NCBI GenBank assembly: GCA_023213395.1
Contig: CM041465.1
Span: forward strand, 122,643,741-122,707,740
Length of the DNA stretch: 64,000 bases
Reading direction: 5' to 3'
Origin: Cycas panzhihuaensis
Taxonomy: Eukaryota > Cycadophyta
Of the stretch, positions 40,259-52,849 are shown one piece after another. Position numbers and translations under genes: made by a program. The first letter of the stretch is position 1, and each line of letters starts with the position of its first letter. Below the pieces are notes generated by a model. The model saw only the letters and a program-made list of their open reading frames with translations, ran no database searches and had not been told where the DNA came from.

Positions 40259-40980
40259 AATGTTTATTCTATCATGTTGCACTTTATCACCTTGTGCTAG
40301 AAATTGTAACAATACGTGTACTTGAGGGCCACATACCCTTTTCCCTTTTGGAGTACACTCAGAATACATGTCACTCATACATTGGACCAATTCCATTGTT
40401 GTGGATCCATCTTTGATTGTATGGATGTAGGACACTTGTCACTTATTAAGCGGATTACTCACTATTCACATGGATCCATCTAAGGCTCAATCATCCTATT
40501 TAAAAGTGCTTTGCACTTATTAAAGAGATTGGAGATTCAACAATGATATTATATTGGAATAGTAGACAAATTTTGCTCTCCACTTGTTCATTGAATATTG
40601 AAATATGTTGTGCTTGCTTCTCCATGCTTGTCAATTTGTGTAATTGATTAGAAAGACTCCTCAAAGAGCTCCTTCTATATAAACACATGTTAAGTGAAGG
40701 AGGCAAGGGAGATTGTTATTTTGCCTCATAAGTGTTATCAAGCTTAGAGGAGTAAAAGGAGTGAGAATTCAACATGAAATAAGAGCAAGGGAATTTCATT
40801 CAAGTTTGACATCCACAATTCATTCAACATGGAAAGAACCACTAGAATCTACACTTGAAAAATGGCCAAGGTAGCATGCCCTCTTGTGTAACCTTTCTTT
40901 CTTTGAATAAATATTTATTTCTTAGATTTATAATTTTTCTATAGTTTTCCTTTTGCGTGTTAAGTGTTGAAGTCACTATA
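40257..40980 (+). repeat. Candidate 3' LTR of Copia-A
   Basis: Starts (TGTTTATTC, 40259) just after RNase H ends, where the 3' LTR belongs. It contains a TATTTAAAAG promoter-like box near 40496, a second CTATATAAAC near 40676 and GAATAAATA near 40905. No clear purine tract precedes it and I could not align it well with 441-1010, so its identity and right end (TTGAAGTCA, about 40977) are uncertain. Confidence 0.35.
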
Positions 40981-43900
40981 TGCTATGTATATAGTTGTAC
41001 AACCTACACATGGATAATTTTTCATTTGGAAGGATTGAATGGCCCTAGTAGGGGCTTGTACAAACCTGTAATATCTATATGGTTGTGTGCAAGATATACA
41101 AATTACAATAGATCCATATGACCCTGTTGATGGCCATTTAGGCTATATCTAGGCCATACAACTAACTACATACCATAAAGCTTGCAAACAAATTATAAGA
41201 CCTTGAAGAGGATTGTACGACCTATAAGAGCACCGTATGGACCTATATGTATAGATTTGCATGGCTTTCTATACCTTTAGGCTATACAAGTGGCTATGGG
41301 ACCCACAATCATGGTTGAAACTCTAAATTTTCTTCTTGTAAAATAGAAATAAAAAATAATTATGGTTATGTACAATTTCATGTAGGAAGGATAGGAAAAA
41401 TCATAGAGGGAATTTGTTTATACCATGAGTATTTATTGCATAATTTATTTTGTGGATGGGAACTAAACATAAAAGGAAATGAACCCATGGATATTGAAAT
41501 GTGAAAGATGATGAACCATGGCATAGGTGTAATCAGTAAGCCATGGCGATTCTATAATCCACATGGTTCCTTGGAATTAAAATTATGATTCATAAATGCA
41601 TTTCCATATATTATTCTGGTAATCTTGTGGATGCTCATTATGCTTCTTTCGTTAGCATTGGGTAAATGAATGAACCAGTGATCATAGTGTGAATATAACA
41701 CACCATGAGAATTGAATGCTAATTTTACGCATGGCCCAAGATTGGGTGTTTTTTTTGTTGAATAGTAAATTATTCCATTCAATTGCAAATGTCATCATTT
41801 TCTTATTTACTCGTTTATTAGATTATGGCATTGTGATGCTCAAGGCACAATTATGCAAATTAATAAATGGCCCTTGGGCAATAAACATATCACATTAATG
41901 ACACTTGAAACCCATACAAAATGTTAGCACTCTTTACTTAGGGAAGCATGAGAGTTCATATGCTTAGGGAAGCATATGACCTCATACTTGGGGAAACATG
42001 AGGAGTACATGCTCAGGGAAGCATGCCTTTGAACAAGGAATTCCATGATTAAACATAATGATAGTGGATGAATTGTGTAGCAAGGGGTGGTGTAGTGCAT
42101 GGAGATGCACACTTTCCTCTCTAGGTTTATGGTGGTTGTAAAAGAGAAGGGACACAACTCTACCATGGGATGATTGATCCAAGCATATTTGCTTGGAGGA
42201 ACAAGTAGTCCTAAGAATCAATCCATAAGGATGGATAAGTTGTTGGCATGTCCATAAGGATAAACTATAAAACTATAGGCTCTTTCTGTTTGAGGGAATC
42301 GTAAGGCATGAGGCACTCCTAGAGGTAGGGATCTCTGAATATTAAGTGATAATTGGTTATCCATGAAATGGGAGCAAATAAATATCCCGGTTTCACTAAT
42401 TGCTAATCTTGGATGGTAGTTGGGCACCACACTAGGATGACCCAGGGCACTTGAGTGCCTCCTCACTTAAAGGAATGATTATTATTGTTGATAGATCTAA
42501 TGCACCATAAGAGGGCACTACTTGATGGGTAGATGATCCAATGCCCAAAAACGAAAATTAGGAAGCATTCCTATATTTGATATGTTGGGAGTGCCACCAT
42601 AGAGTTGGGCATTGTAAAGGGTGGTTGTAACACATGAACAAGTGGCCACAAATTATAGCTCAAGGAAGTGAGGGGCAATGTGTATAGGAATGCATAATGG
42701 TGGGTTCCTAACCGCACCATTGCAATTTCTCATTCCAACCCTTAAATGAATTGCATTCCCCCTTTTAAGTGTGAATATGAATCTAACTTTAGAAAGCTCT
42801 TGATTAGGCTATTTTATCCTTATTTCAGAACTGGGGATGAGGTTCATGGTAGTCTCTCATCTTGTTGAACACAAAGAGTTTATTGATGGTATTAACTATT
42901 TGATTAAATAATAGCAAAAGGTTATCAAATAATAATTGTATTTTAGGCAATGTGAGAGGGAGTTTGTTACAAGAAAAAATATCATGTACCTAACTTTGAA
43001 TGTTAATATGATCTAAATTGATCATCCATTGCAGGCCTATTTATATTTGATTTACACTAACTTCCACCTCAAATCCTTGGCCCTTTGATATTTCCATGGA
43101 TGTATTGCATTGAAACCTCATTTTCACGATCAACAATGAAAGAATGGAGATTCTCGCAAGCCACAAAGAAGAGAAATAGAATTAGTGTGATTCAAGAGAA
43201 GCAATTGCACTATTCATGAGAACTTTGTTGCCTTTGGTACCAATTGATTTGTCATGAGATGAGGGAGAATGGAAGTGTTGATAGTCCCAAGGCATTGATG
43301 CCTCAATTGACTGGCAATGCATTGCTATAGATAATGCATATGGCATTCACATAGGAGGAAGAGAGGATCAGAGACAATGAAGACTATGATATGCAGTAAT
43401 TCCTCATTTATTCGCCAAGGGTAATTACACAGCAATGTAGCGAAGGTAGCTAGCCCTTGAGTCAATATGGATCAACTCTACACAATGACAATCCCTTGTC
43501 TACATGCACATACCATACATTAACGCCTCTCTCATATAGCATATTCATACATGACATTGGGCGGTTCAATAGCCCAACTAATCCTCAACTAGCTCTCACA
43601 TTAATTCCCCTTTTACAATAGTTAATCCCTTTAAATTACAATTATTAATGACCATTTAATTGACCAACATCTCTCTTGGGATTAAAGCATATTCTGTCTT
43701 GAAATACTACCAAATGCCAACTTCACTCTCTAACTTAATAGGTCACATTGGCTCAAACAACATGTACCTAGGAGGCTAGAATTAAAATAGTTGATGATGT
43801 TTCTATAGGAAATCCAACATCCACTGACATGAATAGGTAACTAGCCACTGCACTCGCTGACTCACTAGGAAGATTTCTCGTGTACATGGCTCATTGCCAT

Positions 43901-45123
43901 AGTGAAAACATAGATCAATGATGTCCATATGTAAGGATCAACCATCTACTAGCTTGCATGGATAACCAACTACTACACCTACTAGTTTGCTAGGAAGTCC
44001 TTCAGATACATAGTTCATCATTAGTCTCCATTGTGTTATCACTACAACATTATCGTCATCCAAATCCGATCCTTGCCATGCTATTGACTAGTAGTTTTTG
44101 TATTTGAGACTTACACAGTGGCGATTACCATTCACATCAAGATGTTGTATTGCCCCAACCTTTTGGGTCATGGCAGTCATCCTGGATCTTACTCATGCCC
44201 TCACTGGGTTGCACATACTCTCATTGGAGTTCCATTTTATGACAACTATCTTATCCAGGTCTAGTCGAGTTATAACCTCCACAAACAATTCAACTAACCC
44301 ATGATTGTGCATGTTGGCATTGATTTTGGCTGACCCACAACCTATTCATACAAGCATTTTTCTTGTCCTAATTATGGATGTTGTTTTCCTTATCTTATTC
44401 TAGCTTAATGGCAACTTATGGATGGTCCAATAAAAGGGTTAGGGCTGACCCACAACCTTCACATCAACTCAATAACTTCGACGTTGTCAAAATCATCCAA
44501 TAACTTCATTATTGTTGAAAAACTTAATGGCTTCATTTTCAAGGAGCTCAACAACTTCATCATTATTGGGGTATGTATTCCTGGAAATATAATTACAAGA
44601 AAGCTTCATATATCATCAACAACTAGGCTAAAATCCCACAAGATTTACTATTACATGAGATATCTATGATCAATCTAGGATTAGCTTCAACTTGTTGCAT
44701 TTGCTAACTGGAATCTTCACTACTTCATACTATTGGTAGATGAGAGGTACCTAAACTTGGGCTAAGATGAGAAAACTCACCTACTTGCTATATTGTCAGT
44801 CACTCAATTGCCATTAGGGTTTTCAAATTAACTCCCAAATTGCACATGATTGATCATGAGGTCATCATTCTACTTCATCTTGAATTGGGTCATCTTTAAA
44901 AAACTAATATGTGGATGGCGCCCACATTATCAATGTACTTGCAACCCATCTATGACTAAGATACAACAGTTTTAAGTGCTCAACTAGCCAAGTTTAGACC
45001 TAGAGAATTACAATTCATTAGTATCCATTTACAAAGTTCTTGGTCTTTAAACCAACATTCATGACTAGATTCTACCACCTGTTGCAATTTCTACATGGTG
45101 CACTTCATACAACAACTGTAAGT
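40981..45123. other. Unassigned AT-rich DNA
   Basis: No ORF with recognisable domains, no PBS and no matched repeats were found. Short ORFs appear random. Region 43250-43610 has LTR-like features on the minus strand: GGTACCAATTGATTTGTCATGAGATGAGG at its left and a reverse-strand AATAAA near 43410. No partner exists. It may be very old, decayed transposon sequence. Confidence 0.3.
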
Positions 45124-45480
45124 TGTTGACTTTACAATCTCCCTCCTGAGATAAGTTCACTTGTCAAGGGATCACTAGTTGGTAGTCTAGCTTAGGATAT
45201 AATCAACATATTCATGTTTCCATTATAATCACTTTACACACAACATGGAAGGAACAAATCATCACATATTCATCATTATTCCATCAAAGCAGTACACCAA
45301 TCATCATATACCCTTCATGCAATTAGTAAAATACACATAATACATAATATTTCCATGTAACTTTCTCTTTATTAAGCAATACGATTAGTACATTCTGTTC
45401 TGAACATATCCTACATACGTTCTAGTTGTATACACACTATACAGTCATATGCGTTACAGTACATTCTATTTTGAACATTA
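45124..45480 (-). repeat. Degraded LTR fragment of the G/K gypsy family
   Basis: Starts TGTTGACTTTACAATC and then parallels the left LTR of K: ACTTGTCAAGG, TAGTCTAG, AGGATATAATCAACAT, and TTTCCATGTAACTTTCTCTTT against TTTCCACGTAACTCTTTCTTT. Similarity fades near 45480. Neither an internal region nor a PBS adjoins it, so it is probably a truncated solo LTR, clearly older than K. Confidence 0.6.
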
Positions 45481-45559
45481 GACATATAACCTTATGTTAT
45501 ATCAAGTGGAATATTCCAAGAATATCCACATTTTAATAAATAATCTTTTCTAAAGTTCG

Positions 45560-46116
45560 GTTTTTAAATCCTATTTCATCACTTTTCTAAGTGAAAACTC
45601 ACTTGTTTAAAGAGCAGACCACACCCACTAACTTAAAAAAAAATTGCATGCGCTTTTCATGAATTGCATATCATTTTTTTATTTTAATGTTTTTAAGTGC
45701 AAATTTCATCATTGTACTTATTACTAGGCTCAGTCAGTGGTATCCTAAGTCATCAAAAAAGCTTAAAAAGCATAAAATCATCAATAAAATTCAAAATTTT
45801 TGAAGTGTTCTAGGATCATTAAAGATTCTAAAGTCTTTTTTGTGTGTTGGCATTGTAAAAAGTCCACTTAGTGCCTTTAAAAAAAAAAAAAATTCACTAA
45901 GGAAGGAATTACATAAACACTATATGTCAAGTAGCATTATTTTTTACATATCAACATTTTTACTCATCATTTGACAACATTAAAGCTTTTGAAATTTTCC
46001 AAACTTCATTGAATCCCACTCTACATTACAAAAGCATTTTAAAATTCTAAAAATATTTTAAAATGCATGTGTTCTGTGTGTGTAAACATGTATGAGTTCA
46101 TTCATGTTTCTTAACA
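45560..46116 (+). repeat. 5' LTR of Copia-I (left end uncertain)
   Basis: Ends CTTAACA at 46116, directly followed by a PBS. The left end could not be fixed. Region 45620-46020 matches, in inverted orientation, 18110-18560 in the Copia-B leader (shared words include ATTTATCATTGTACTT, CACTAAGGAAGGA and ACATATCAACAT, with small differences). Confidence 0.55.
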
Positions 46117-46128
46117 TGGTATTAGAGC
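46117..46128 (+). other. Primer-binding site (tRNA-iMet), Copia-I
   Basis: TGGTATTAGAGC, one mismatch from TGGTATCAGAGC, with no gap after the LTR end. Confidence 0.8.
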
Positions 46129-47435
46129 TGTAGGGTCCTACACAGCTAAGGTTGGAGCTGGGCAGAGCGATGAGATCATTGGTTGTCAGGTGATGCCATC
46201 AAAACCCAAAACTTTCTTAAGGGCTTATCTTCAACAACTTGCAGGAGCAGGCACAGCGAGCAATGGTAGTCAAGGAGGTGAAACTCGCCTATCAACAAGG
46301 TTAAGGCACTAATGGGATCAAAATTCAAACATGCAAGCCATTGTTGTGGAGTGAGTTGGCTTGTTGGGGGTCATCCGAAACTGGTTGGTGAATTGAGGTG
46401 CCGTTTGAGGCCAGCAAAGCATGTTCTAGTGGAGATTCAACAATAGTAAGGACAACCATGAGTCATACAAGTAAGTTAGCTCTTTTCTTAACAAAGAACC
46501 ACTATGTTTGACATTGAAAATTACCATATACATCAAAGAAGTCAAATATCTTACCTGAGGGCAAGATTGCATCCTATCAAGGTGGTTTTTTGTCCTTAAT
46601 AAGACTGTTGGGCAATATTTGTGGTTGTACCAGAATTCTTTGGTGTTGTATGGCTAAATGTTGAATGTGGGTGACTTTGTGCAAGTATGCAACCCTTCTT
46701 TTTGCATCAATTACTGAGATTGTTGACTAGAATGGGATGGAGAGCCTATACTATGATGGCTGGACTACCCTAGGTCTAAATTTACCAACCATATGATACT
46801 GTGGAGTCTATTGGAGCTCAGTGGACCAATGTTGGTCGTGCAGCAATTGCATCTTATGTAGATGTTACATTGACTTCGGAGATATCAAAAGGGAGTCGTT
46901 TTATATATTTCATTTGTGTTTAACCTTAGATGATGTAATTCGCATGCTAAATATTGTTTGTAAGCATGTGCATTAAGTCATAAGGTGTGCAACTCTTATA
47001 AACAATTGCAACTTTTGAGAATATGCCTTTTGGCATATTCCAAATAAAGTAACTTTATAAAAAGCCTTATATACCATTGATTTTCCATATAATTGATATT
47101 TGGAGTATTCAGAAGTCATTTGAAGATCATTTTGGAGCCATTGATTAAGATCTAGCTTGGAAGACCGTACACCCACAATTGTTTGATGTTCTCTTCTAGA
47201 TGAAGCACACTCTGAGGGTTTTTAAAGTCGTTTATTGGCCTTTTCTTGAGCATTTTGAAAACATTTTTGAAGCCTATTGGTGAGGGGTGGACAATTGGAG
47301 GGTTGTTTTGGCTTGTATAACTATTGTTCATTACACCCCAGTGAGTGTGCCTGAGAAGGAGGTGATCACAGTGAAGCGATATTGTCTGGAAGACTATAAG
47401 TCTAGTAGTTTGGTGATATTAACTTGTTTTGAAGG
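46129..47435 (+). other. Copia-I 5' leader
   Basis: About 1.3 kb between PBS and gag without a recognisable protein. Somewhat G-richer than the flanks. Confidence 0.5.
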
Positions 47436-47972
47436 TTGTTCCGCGAGATGGATCGTTTCATGCCCAAAGTTATCTTTAATGGCAATAACTTTGACGAGTG
47501 CAAGACTAACATGGAGTTAATACTAATGGTGAATCAAATGTGGGCAACAACTAAGGCAAAAGTGGACGTGATCCCGCTTGACCATAACGAACGTGTACGA
47601 CTTCAAGAGAAGCAGTTTATGGCCATCAGATTGTTGAAACTATCACTAGCACCTGACTAAAGAGCGTTGGTTCGTAACCCAAATCAACTAGACAAAATTT
47701 AGGCAAAGTTGTATGAAACTTTTGAGAAGAAAAAGACAAATAGATGTCTGGCTTTAATGTTGGAGCTTCTTAATTCTACAGTAGAAGATGAGACCAACAT
47801 AAGCGCCTACCTGAATAAAGTCACTGACATGAAGAACACGCTAGAAGAGTTGAAGGCAAATTCGATTAATGATGCACTATTATTTGTGATAATTATGTGA
47901 AAATTACCAGCTACTTTTGCCACTTTCTAGACCATCTATGGCAGAGATGAGGTGATGGAGGGAGAGATGTTT
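47436..47972 (+). pseudogene. Copia-I gag, N-terminal and middle part
   Basis: MDRFMPKVIFNGNNFDECKT, NMELILMVNQMWATTKAKVD, then a stop and LYETFEKKKTNRCLALMLEL, ISAYLNKVTDMKNTLEELKA, DALLFVIIM (stop) and YGRDEVMEGEM. This is the UBN2-type copia gag fold in order, with three stops. The reading is cut after GAGAGATGTTT by chromovirus J and resumes with GATGGC at 63648. Confidence 0.85.
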
Positions 47973-48293
47973 TGTAGCAGTTCCTTTACACAATTGAACA
48001 GAAAATAGAACAAAATAGGGCAAATTCACAGAAAATAGAACAAAATAGAGAGAGTCCACAAATAATAGAACAAAATAGAGCGAATTCACAAATGGTTGAC
48101 ACCTTTCGTATATAGAATACCCAGAAATTATATCTCCAAATATAAATCAAGTACAAATATTGGAAAATATGATGCCAAAATGTTACAAAATACAAATAAA
48201 GTTCCAAAAGAGTACCAGTACTGCATGCAATCAACCACAAAACCCTTCGAGGTGGGGATCCTCCTCAAAATTTGCAACCTAAGGCCACAAATC
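47973..48293 (-). repeat. Element J 3' LTR, left piece
   Basis: TGTAGCAGTTCC at the outer end, preceded by the TSD TGTTT. Contains three 30-bp tandem repeats (47998-48087). From 48085 it matches 63228 onward (CAAATGGTTGACACCTT). Broken at AAATC by element K. Confidence 0.9.
47998..48087 (-). repeat. Three 30-bp tandem repeats in the LTR of J
   Basis: Units at 47998-48027, 48028-48057 and 48058-48087, consensus ACAGAAAATAGAACAAAATAG followed by nine variable bases; a partial fourth unit (ACAAATGG) follows. They lie in the U5-side part of the LTR, which is missing from the other LTR. Confidence 0.85.
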
Positions 48294-49104
48294 TGTTGAC
48301 TTGTAGATTCCACTCCCTTGTGGAATCGGTGCACTTGTCAAGGTTACACAGCGCTATAGTCTAGTTTTAGGACACTGTCAACATGGTTATACATTCCATA
48401 TAAAATTCACAGAATGGTACACGTGATGCAATCAATACATACTTGACAAATCATCATCACACACCAAGAATACACCAATTTCCACGTAACTCTTTCTTTT
48501 ATTAATTCAACAGTTCAATTACACAAGAAATTTGGAATGCATTCTGAGCATTCGGTGACATCTGATCCTTTTGTACATATGCGTGCCGGATGGTACTTAT
48601 CACATATCCATGCTCAATCGGGTGTCATGCGTCTTGTCTCTGTACTCTTGCGTACCCTTGATATCCGGCTCTCACCCTAAGCGTGAATCATGCGTACCTC
48701 CTTAAGTACTCTGTTGGTACCTTTTGGTGAAGGGTTATGGTATGCTGTCATAACCGTACCCCTTCGATCATGCGTACCTCTTCAATTAATCGTACCTCTT
48801 CACTTAATCACTTTGTTTGTTCTTAATTAATTATTCCTTTGGGTCAAATGCGATAAAATGCGTCGTCAGCACCTCCCTGGTCTTCACCGGTCCCACAGGT
48901 CATGCGTCTTGCCGTTTGATTGGATTACGCGGCCGGTACATTCACATCATGCGTGCGTTCAGTGCGCTTTGTCATACGTACCGAGCGCTCGTTTTACGCC
49001 GTTTTGCCTCGTGCGTACCTCGTCGGTCCGTACTGCACAACTCGGGTTCTCTCGACCTACCTCTGGTCCTCACCACGACCATTGAGTCAATTTTAATGCC
49101 AACA
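48294..49104 (-). repeat. Element K 3' LTR
   Basis: 811 bp, TGTTGACTTGTAGATTCC to TTTTAATGCCAACA on the plus strand. It differs from 57812-58632 by many short insertions and deletions, several at CAG or CTG triplets, besides substitutions. Confidence 0.92.
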
Positions 49105-49241
49105 TCTATCTTGGGTCAATGATTTATGGGTTTGAGCATCCTTCCTCAACAAAACTCCAAAAATCAAAATTTTCCCCTATCCCTCCCCCACTCTCTCTCA
49201 AAGGCGGCTCCTGCGCCTCGGTCCTCCCAAAATCTCCTCAT

Positions 49242-50364
49242 TTATACGTATCGGGTAGCAATAATGGCATCCTTCTCCTTTATTTTCTCTGAAGGGCCGC
49301 TATCTACGCTTTGTACCACCGCCTCCATATCACGAATCATTTGAATAATTGGCCCGCTTTGTCCTGCGGTGTAGGAGGTGCTGAGGGCTCTCCAACCTCT
49401 GCTGCTGCTGGGAAGTCTTCCCAATCTTCCCAGGATGCTTCTGCCTCTTCCTCTTCTTACATTTCCTCCTCTCCTTTCTTCCTCTTCCACGTCGATGGAT
49501 GACTTGCTTTGTCTGTGAGGAATAGGTGTACACAGGGTTTTGTAACCGGGTAAGGACCTTACGCATTTGCTTGAATTCTCCTTTTAGCCTCTATGCTAGT
49601 TGTGGTATCCGGGAACTCGCTAGCCATTGTTTAATAATTGGTTCCCGAGGAGAAATAGTGGTTACGGTCAATTGGACTTGGGACCTTTGGTAAAACAAAA
49701 TTGCCAAAAGTAATGAAGGATGGCGAAAGGGTTGTGTCCGGATTTCACATGCTGTTGCCTCATATGTTGGATAAAATTCGGACCAATTCATTCGTTCTCC
49801 ATCCCGAATTTTCAAGAGTACCGCATCATACCTCCACGGATGTAGGTATATTTCCTTTGACAAAAATGGAATTAATTACCTTGGCCACCCGCAATTTGTT
49901 GTCTATGATGTCGGCTACCACGATTCCGCGGACATTATCCGGGTGTTAGGATGGCATAACTCCCTCATCCACATTTCCGGTCAACTCTCGATCTTTTGTT
50001 CCCAATGGAACTTCTCCCTCCTTGGGAAGTCCGATGAATCGTGTGGACTATATCTGCGTCCAATTTGGCTTTGCATTGTTTGCTTTAGGGCCATCGAATT
50101 TGGTCCATCAACTCCGGTCGTAATACATAGGGTTGCGGAAAATATAATCTTTCCACTGCACCTTGACCTTTGCACGAAATCTTTCGGTAAGGCTTGGAGG
50201 TCTGCTTGACTTGGAGATGTATGCCTCTTGGCACCTGAGTGCTCATTTTGGTGTGGATTTCGAGTAAGACGAGAAAACACAGGCGTCGGTGGGAACCGCA
50301 CGTCACGTACCTCAGAGGCAGCTTGCCGTTTCCTTTGTTTTAGTCCGTAATGCATGCAGAGCAA
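49242..50364 (-). pseudogene. ORF3 of element K (frameshifted homologue of 26832-27875)
   Basis: Reverse strand, pieces in different frames collinear with ORF3 of G: KDFVQ/YIF-type start (about 50085-50210), LPKEGEVPLG-like text near 50000, KIRDGERMNWSEF (about 49770-49815), PFRHPSLLLAILFYQRSQVQ (about 49690-49750), SPREPIIKQWLA (about 49620-49660), then a basic and Arg-rich segment and a coiled-coil-like end (IIQMIRDMEAVV, about 49310-49350). Conservation of the RHPSLLLAILFYQ core in both copies shows that this ORF is a real family component. Confidence 0.75.
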
Positions 50365-50399
50365 ACCCTTGCGTCTTTGTGGTCCGTTAAGCTCTGCGT

Positions 50400-50790
50400 C
50401 TGCTGCGGGAATGTTCGCAGGTACGTAATGATTTGTCGTTTTGCGTATTTTGTCTTATACGTGCCCTTGGTACGTATAGTGTTAAGAATTACTATTATGC
50501 GTACTCGATTACGTACTTCCTTTGGTACGTACAGTGCGTACCCGATTACGTACGTCGTTGGTACGTATAATGTGTAATTCGAGTTTACGCTCCTGTGCAC
50601 TGTGCGTACTTGTCTACGTACTTTCCAGGTACGTATAATGTAATTGAGCCACTTAAAATTAATTCTACTATGCGTGCACGCGCGTACTTTTACGATGCGT
50701 ATAGTATAATTCGGGGTCACTTTTTCCACTATGCGTACTTTTATGAATTCCTTTGGTACGTATAGTGTATTTTCCACTTTTGCCATTGTC
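50400..50790 (-). repeat. GTAC-rich tandem array upstream of ORF3 in element K
   Basis: Dense GTACGTA/TACGTAC words in about five to six units of roughly 60-70 bp. On the element strand each unit reads about CATTATACGTACC, six bases, GTACGTA, four or five bases, GTACGCACAGTG. Same consensus and position as the array in G. The units are built from dyads, so single-stranded forms could fold. Confidence 0.78.
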
Positions 50791-51040
50791 CAACTATCGT
50801 GCACAGTAGCGCACTGTTTGATGCACGCTTTGAAATCGCTTGTATCTTCTTTGAGTTTCCTCCGGTTTTCTCAGTTATCTTCTTTGTTGCTTATATCGAA
50901 ATTGAGTTCTGTTATTTTTATTTTTCCAATTTTTTCAATTTTTATATCCATACCGAGGCGGATCATGGCTCGGTATCAAGGCGATCGATTGCCTCAATAT
51001 CATGCAATACGCTATGGTACAACCGGTGATCCGGTGGTGG

Positions 51041-52285
51041 CTACTCGATATAGGACTTGAGTCTGCTACCATTTACCGTGTTGGTAGCGGTCCGTCGATT
51101 TCTCGAAGCTGCACTGAACCATTCTCGAAAATTCTTTCTGTGATGTATGGTCCCAACCATCGCATCTTGAGTTTCGAGTGCGTTTTGAATTTCTTTGTCA
51201 TAAAGCAATACGTGATCACCCTCATTGAATTGTGGTTTCCTCAAATGGCGGTCATGCCATGCCTTTTGTCGTCGTTTTCTATATGTTGCACCAGTTCGCT
51301 GGGTGTCGCTTCTCTTGCAACCGTATGAGGTCTTCCGATCGTCGTTCAAGGACTGGAGGTCGTCTAATCGGCATTGTATTGCCACTCGTAAGCTGGGTAT
51401 CTCGAACTCGGTCGGAAGGATGGCCATGCCATACACAAAATTTGAAATGGGTGCCTGGCGATCTTTTGTATGTCGTCTGAAAGGCCCATAGTACGGAAGG
51501 TAATTTCTACCAATCGATCTGCCGATGTCGCATATCTTCATAAGCAGTTCTCGATTATCTTATTGGAGCTTTACCTTGACCATTGGCTCACGGGATAGTA
51601 GGGGTTGATTTAGATGGCTAATCATGAAGGCGGTTGTCAATGCTTCAATTGTTTGGTTGAGGAAGTGAGCACCTTGGTCATGACAATCTCAAGGGCATCC
51701 AAATCGCGTGATTACCATCTCATACGAAATCTTCTTTGTACTTTCGGCATCGGCTTTCCTCAATGCACGTGCTTCCACCCACTTTGTCGCGTAGTCGGTT
51801 GCCACGGAATGTATCGAGCTTTTGATCGGCGTCTTCTTTGGTTTGATCGGTCCCACAAAGTCGAGTCCCCACTTTTCGAATGGTGCCAAGGGTAGTATGG
51901 GATGCAACGGTGGAAATCACTGCCGATTAGGTTTCCCCACTCGTTGGCAGTAGTCACATGCTTGAACCCATTTTTTAACATCGTCGAACATTGATGGCCA
52001 CCAGAATCCCGATGTCAAGATTTTCCGCCATGTGGCCAATTTCCCCATGTGGCCACCTGCGACTCCCTCATGTGCCTGCGACATGATCTGGTTTGTCTCG
52101 TGCTGTCGAACACAACGTCGCAATATGTCATCTGGCCCCAATTTGTATAACTCACCGCTGATAAGCTGATATGGCTCCGCTTTTCTAATGAAATTCCTTT
52201 TCCCCGTACGATCTAGTTCTGCTGGCACCTCACCGGTCGCTAGGTATTCTGGTATGCCCTCATACCGATCCTTTGGAAACTGCAT
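51041..52285 (-). pseudogene. Element K integrase
   Basis: Reverse strand, three ORFs. First (52285-51917): the zinc-binding domain, AHEGVAGGHMGKLATWRKIL ... CDYCQRVGK, an H-x4-H...C-x2-C pattern. Second (51907-51689): core LAPFEKWGLDFVGPIKPKKT with the first Asp, ATDYATKWVEARALR with the second, and FGCP. Third (51541-51041): text after the catalytic Glu, including EFEIPSLRVAIQCRLDD, KAWHDRHLRKPQFNEGDHVL and the end of the C-terminal domain. G retains only this last part. Confidence 0.87.
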
Positions 52286-52477
52286 CTATCTTTGAAAAGA
52301 TTGCGTCACGGAAAATCATCCGGTATCCGTAGCTTTTTCTCCATTTTTGATTCTCGATAGTTGATGCGGAATGATGTGCGCCTTGCGGGTTTCACAATGA
52401 TTACGAATGAAAATTCTTGGAGCGGCATTAACCATCTGGCGATCCTTCCTCGCATAATAGGTTTATTCACGGATACA

Positions 52478-52828
52478 TCAAGGCTTGGTGGTCGACAAAA
52501 AACAGGAATGGATTAGATAGCAAATAATGTCGAAACTTTTGTAGTGCATAAACCATGCCAAGTGCCTCCCTCTCCGTCGTTGTATAATTATGCTCTCTGC
52601 TCTCGTCAGTTTCCGACTGGCAAAATAGATTGGATGATCCATTTTATCATCACTGGGTTGGGCCAATACACATCCAATGGCGTATTGTGACGCGTCCACA
52701 TGCACATGAAAGGTTTTCTTCCAATCTGGGAATCGTAATATGGGCGTTGCTACTATAGCCTGCTTTAGTGTTTCGAATGCTCGTTGCTGATCCTTGGTCC
52801 ATATCCATTCAATATTCTTTTTCAGCAA
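52478..52828 (-). pseudogene. Element K RNase H
   Basis: Reverse strand. IEWIWTKDQQRAFETLKQAI (connection), ILRFPDWKKTFHVHVDASQY with the first catalytic Asp, AIGCVLAQPSDDKMDHPIYF, ASRKLTRAES, then a frameshift before the usual NYTTTEREALGMVYAL text, which is present in the next frame. Typical gypsy RNase H order. Confidence 0.88.
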
Positions 52829-52849
52829 TTCTTCCAGAGGTCCAGATAT

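Noticed and set aside
43250-43610. Solo LTR on the minus strand
   Set aside because: Only suggestive ends and a reverse AATAAA; no second copy, no TSD and no true PBS. Mentioned in the unassigned region but not called.
49242-50364. ORF3 as a retroviral-type envelope gene
   Set aside because: No signal peptide, transmembrane segment or furin-like site is visible in the intact copy at 26832-27875.
50340-50804. 154-codon minus-strand ORF across the GTAC array of K
   Set aside because: Arises from the tandem GTACGT words (repeated Arg-Thr-Tyr-Val text). The equivalent array in G has no such ORF.
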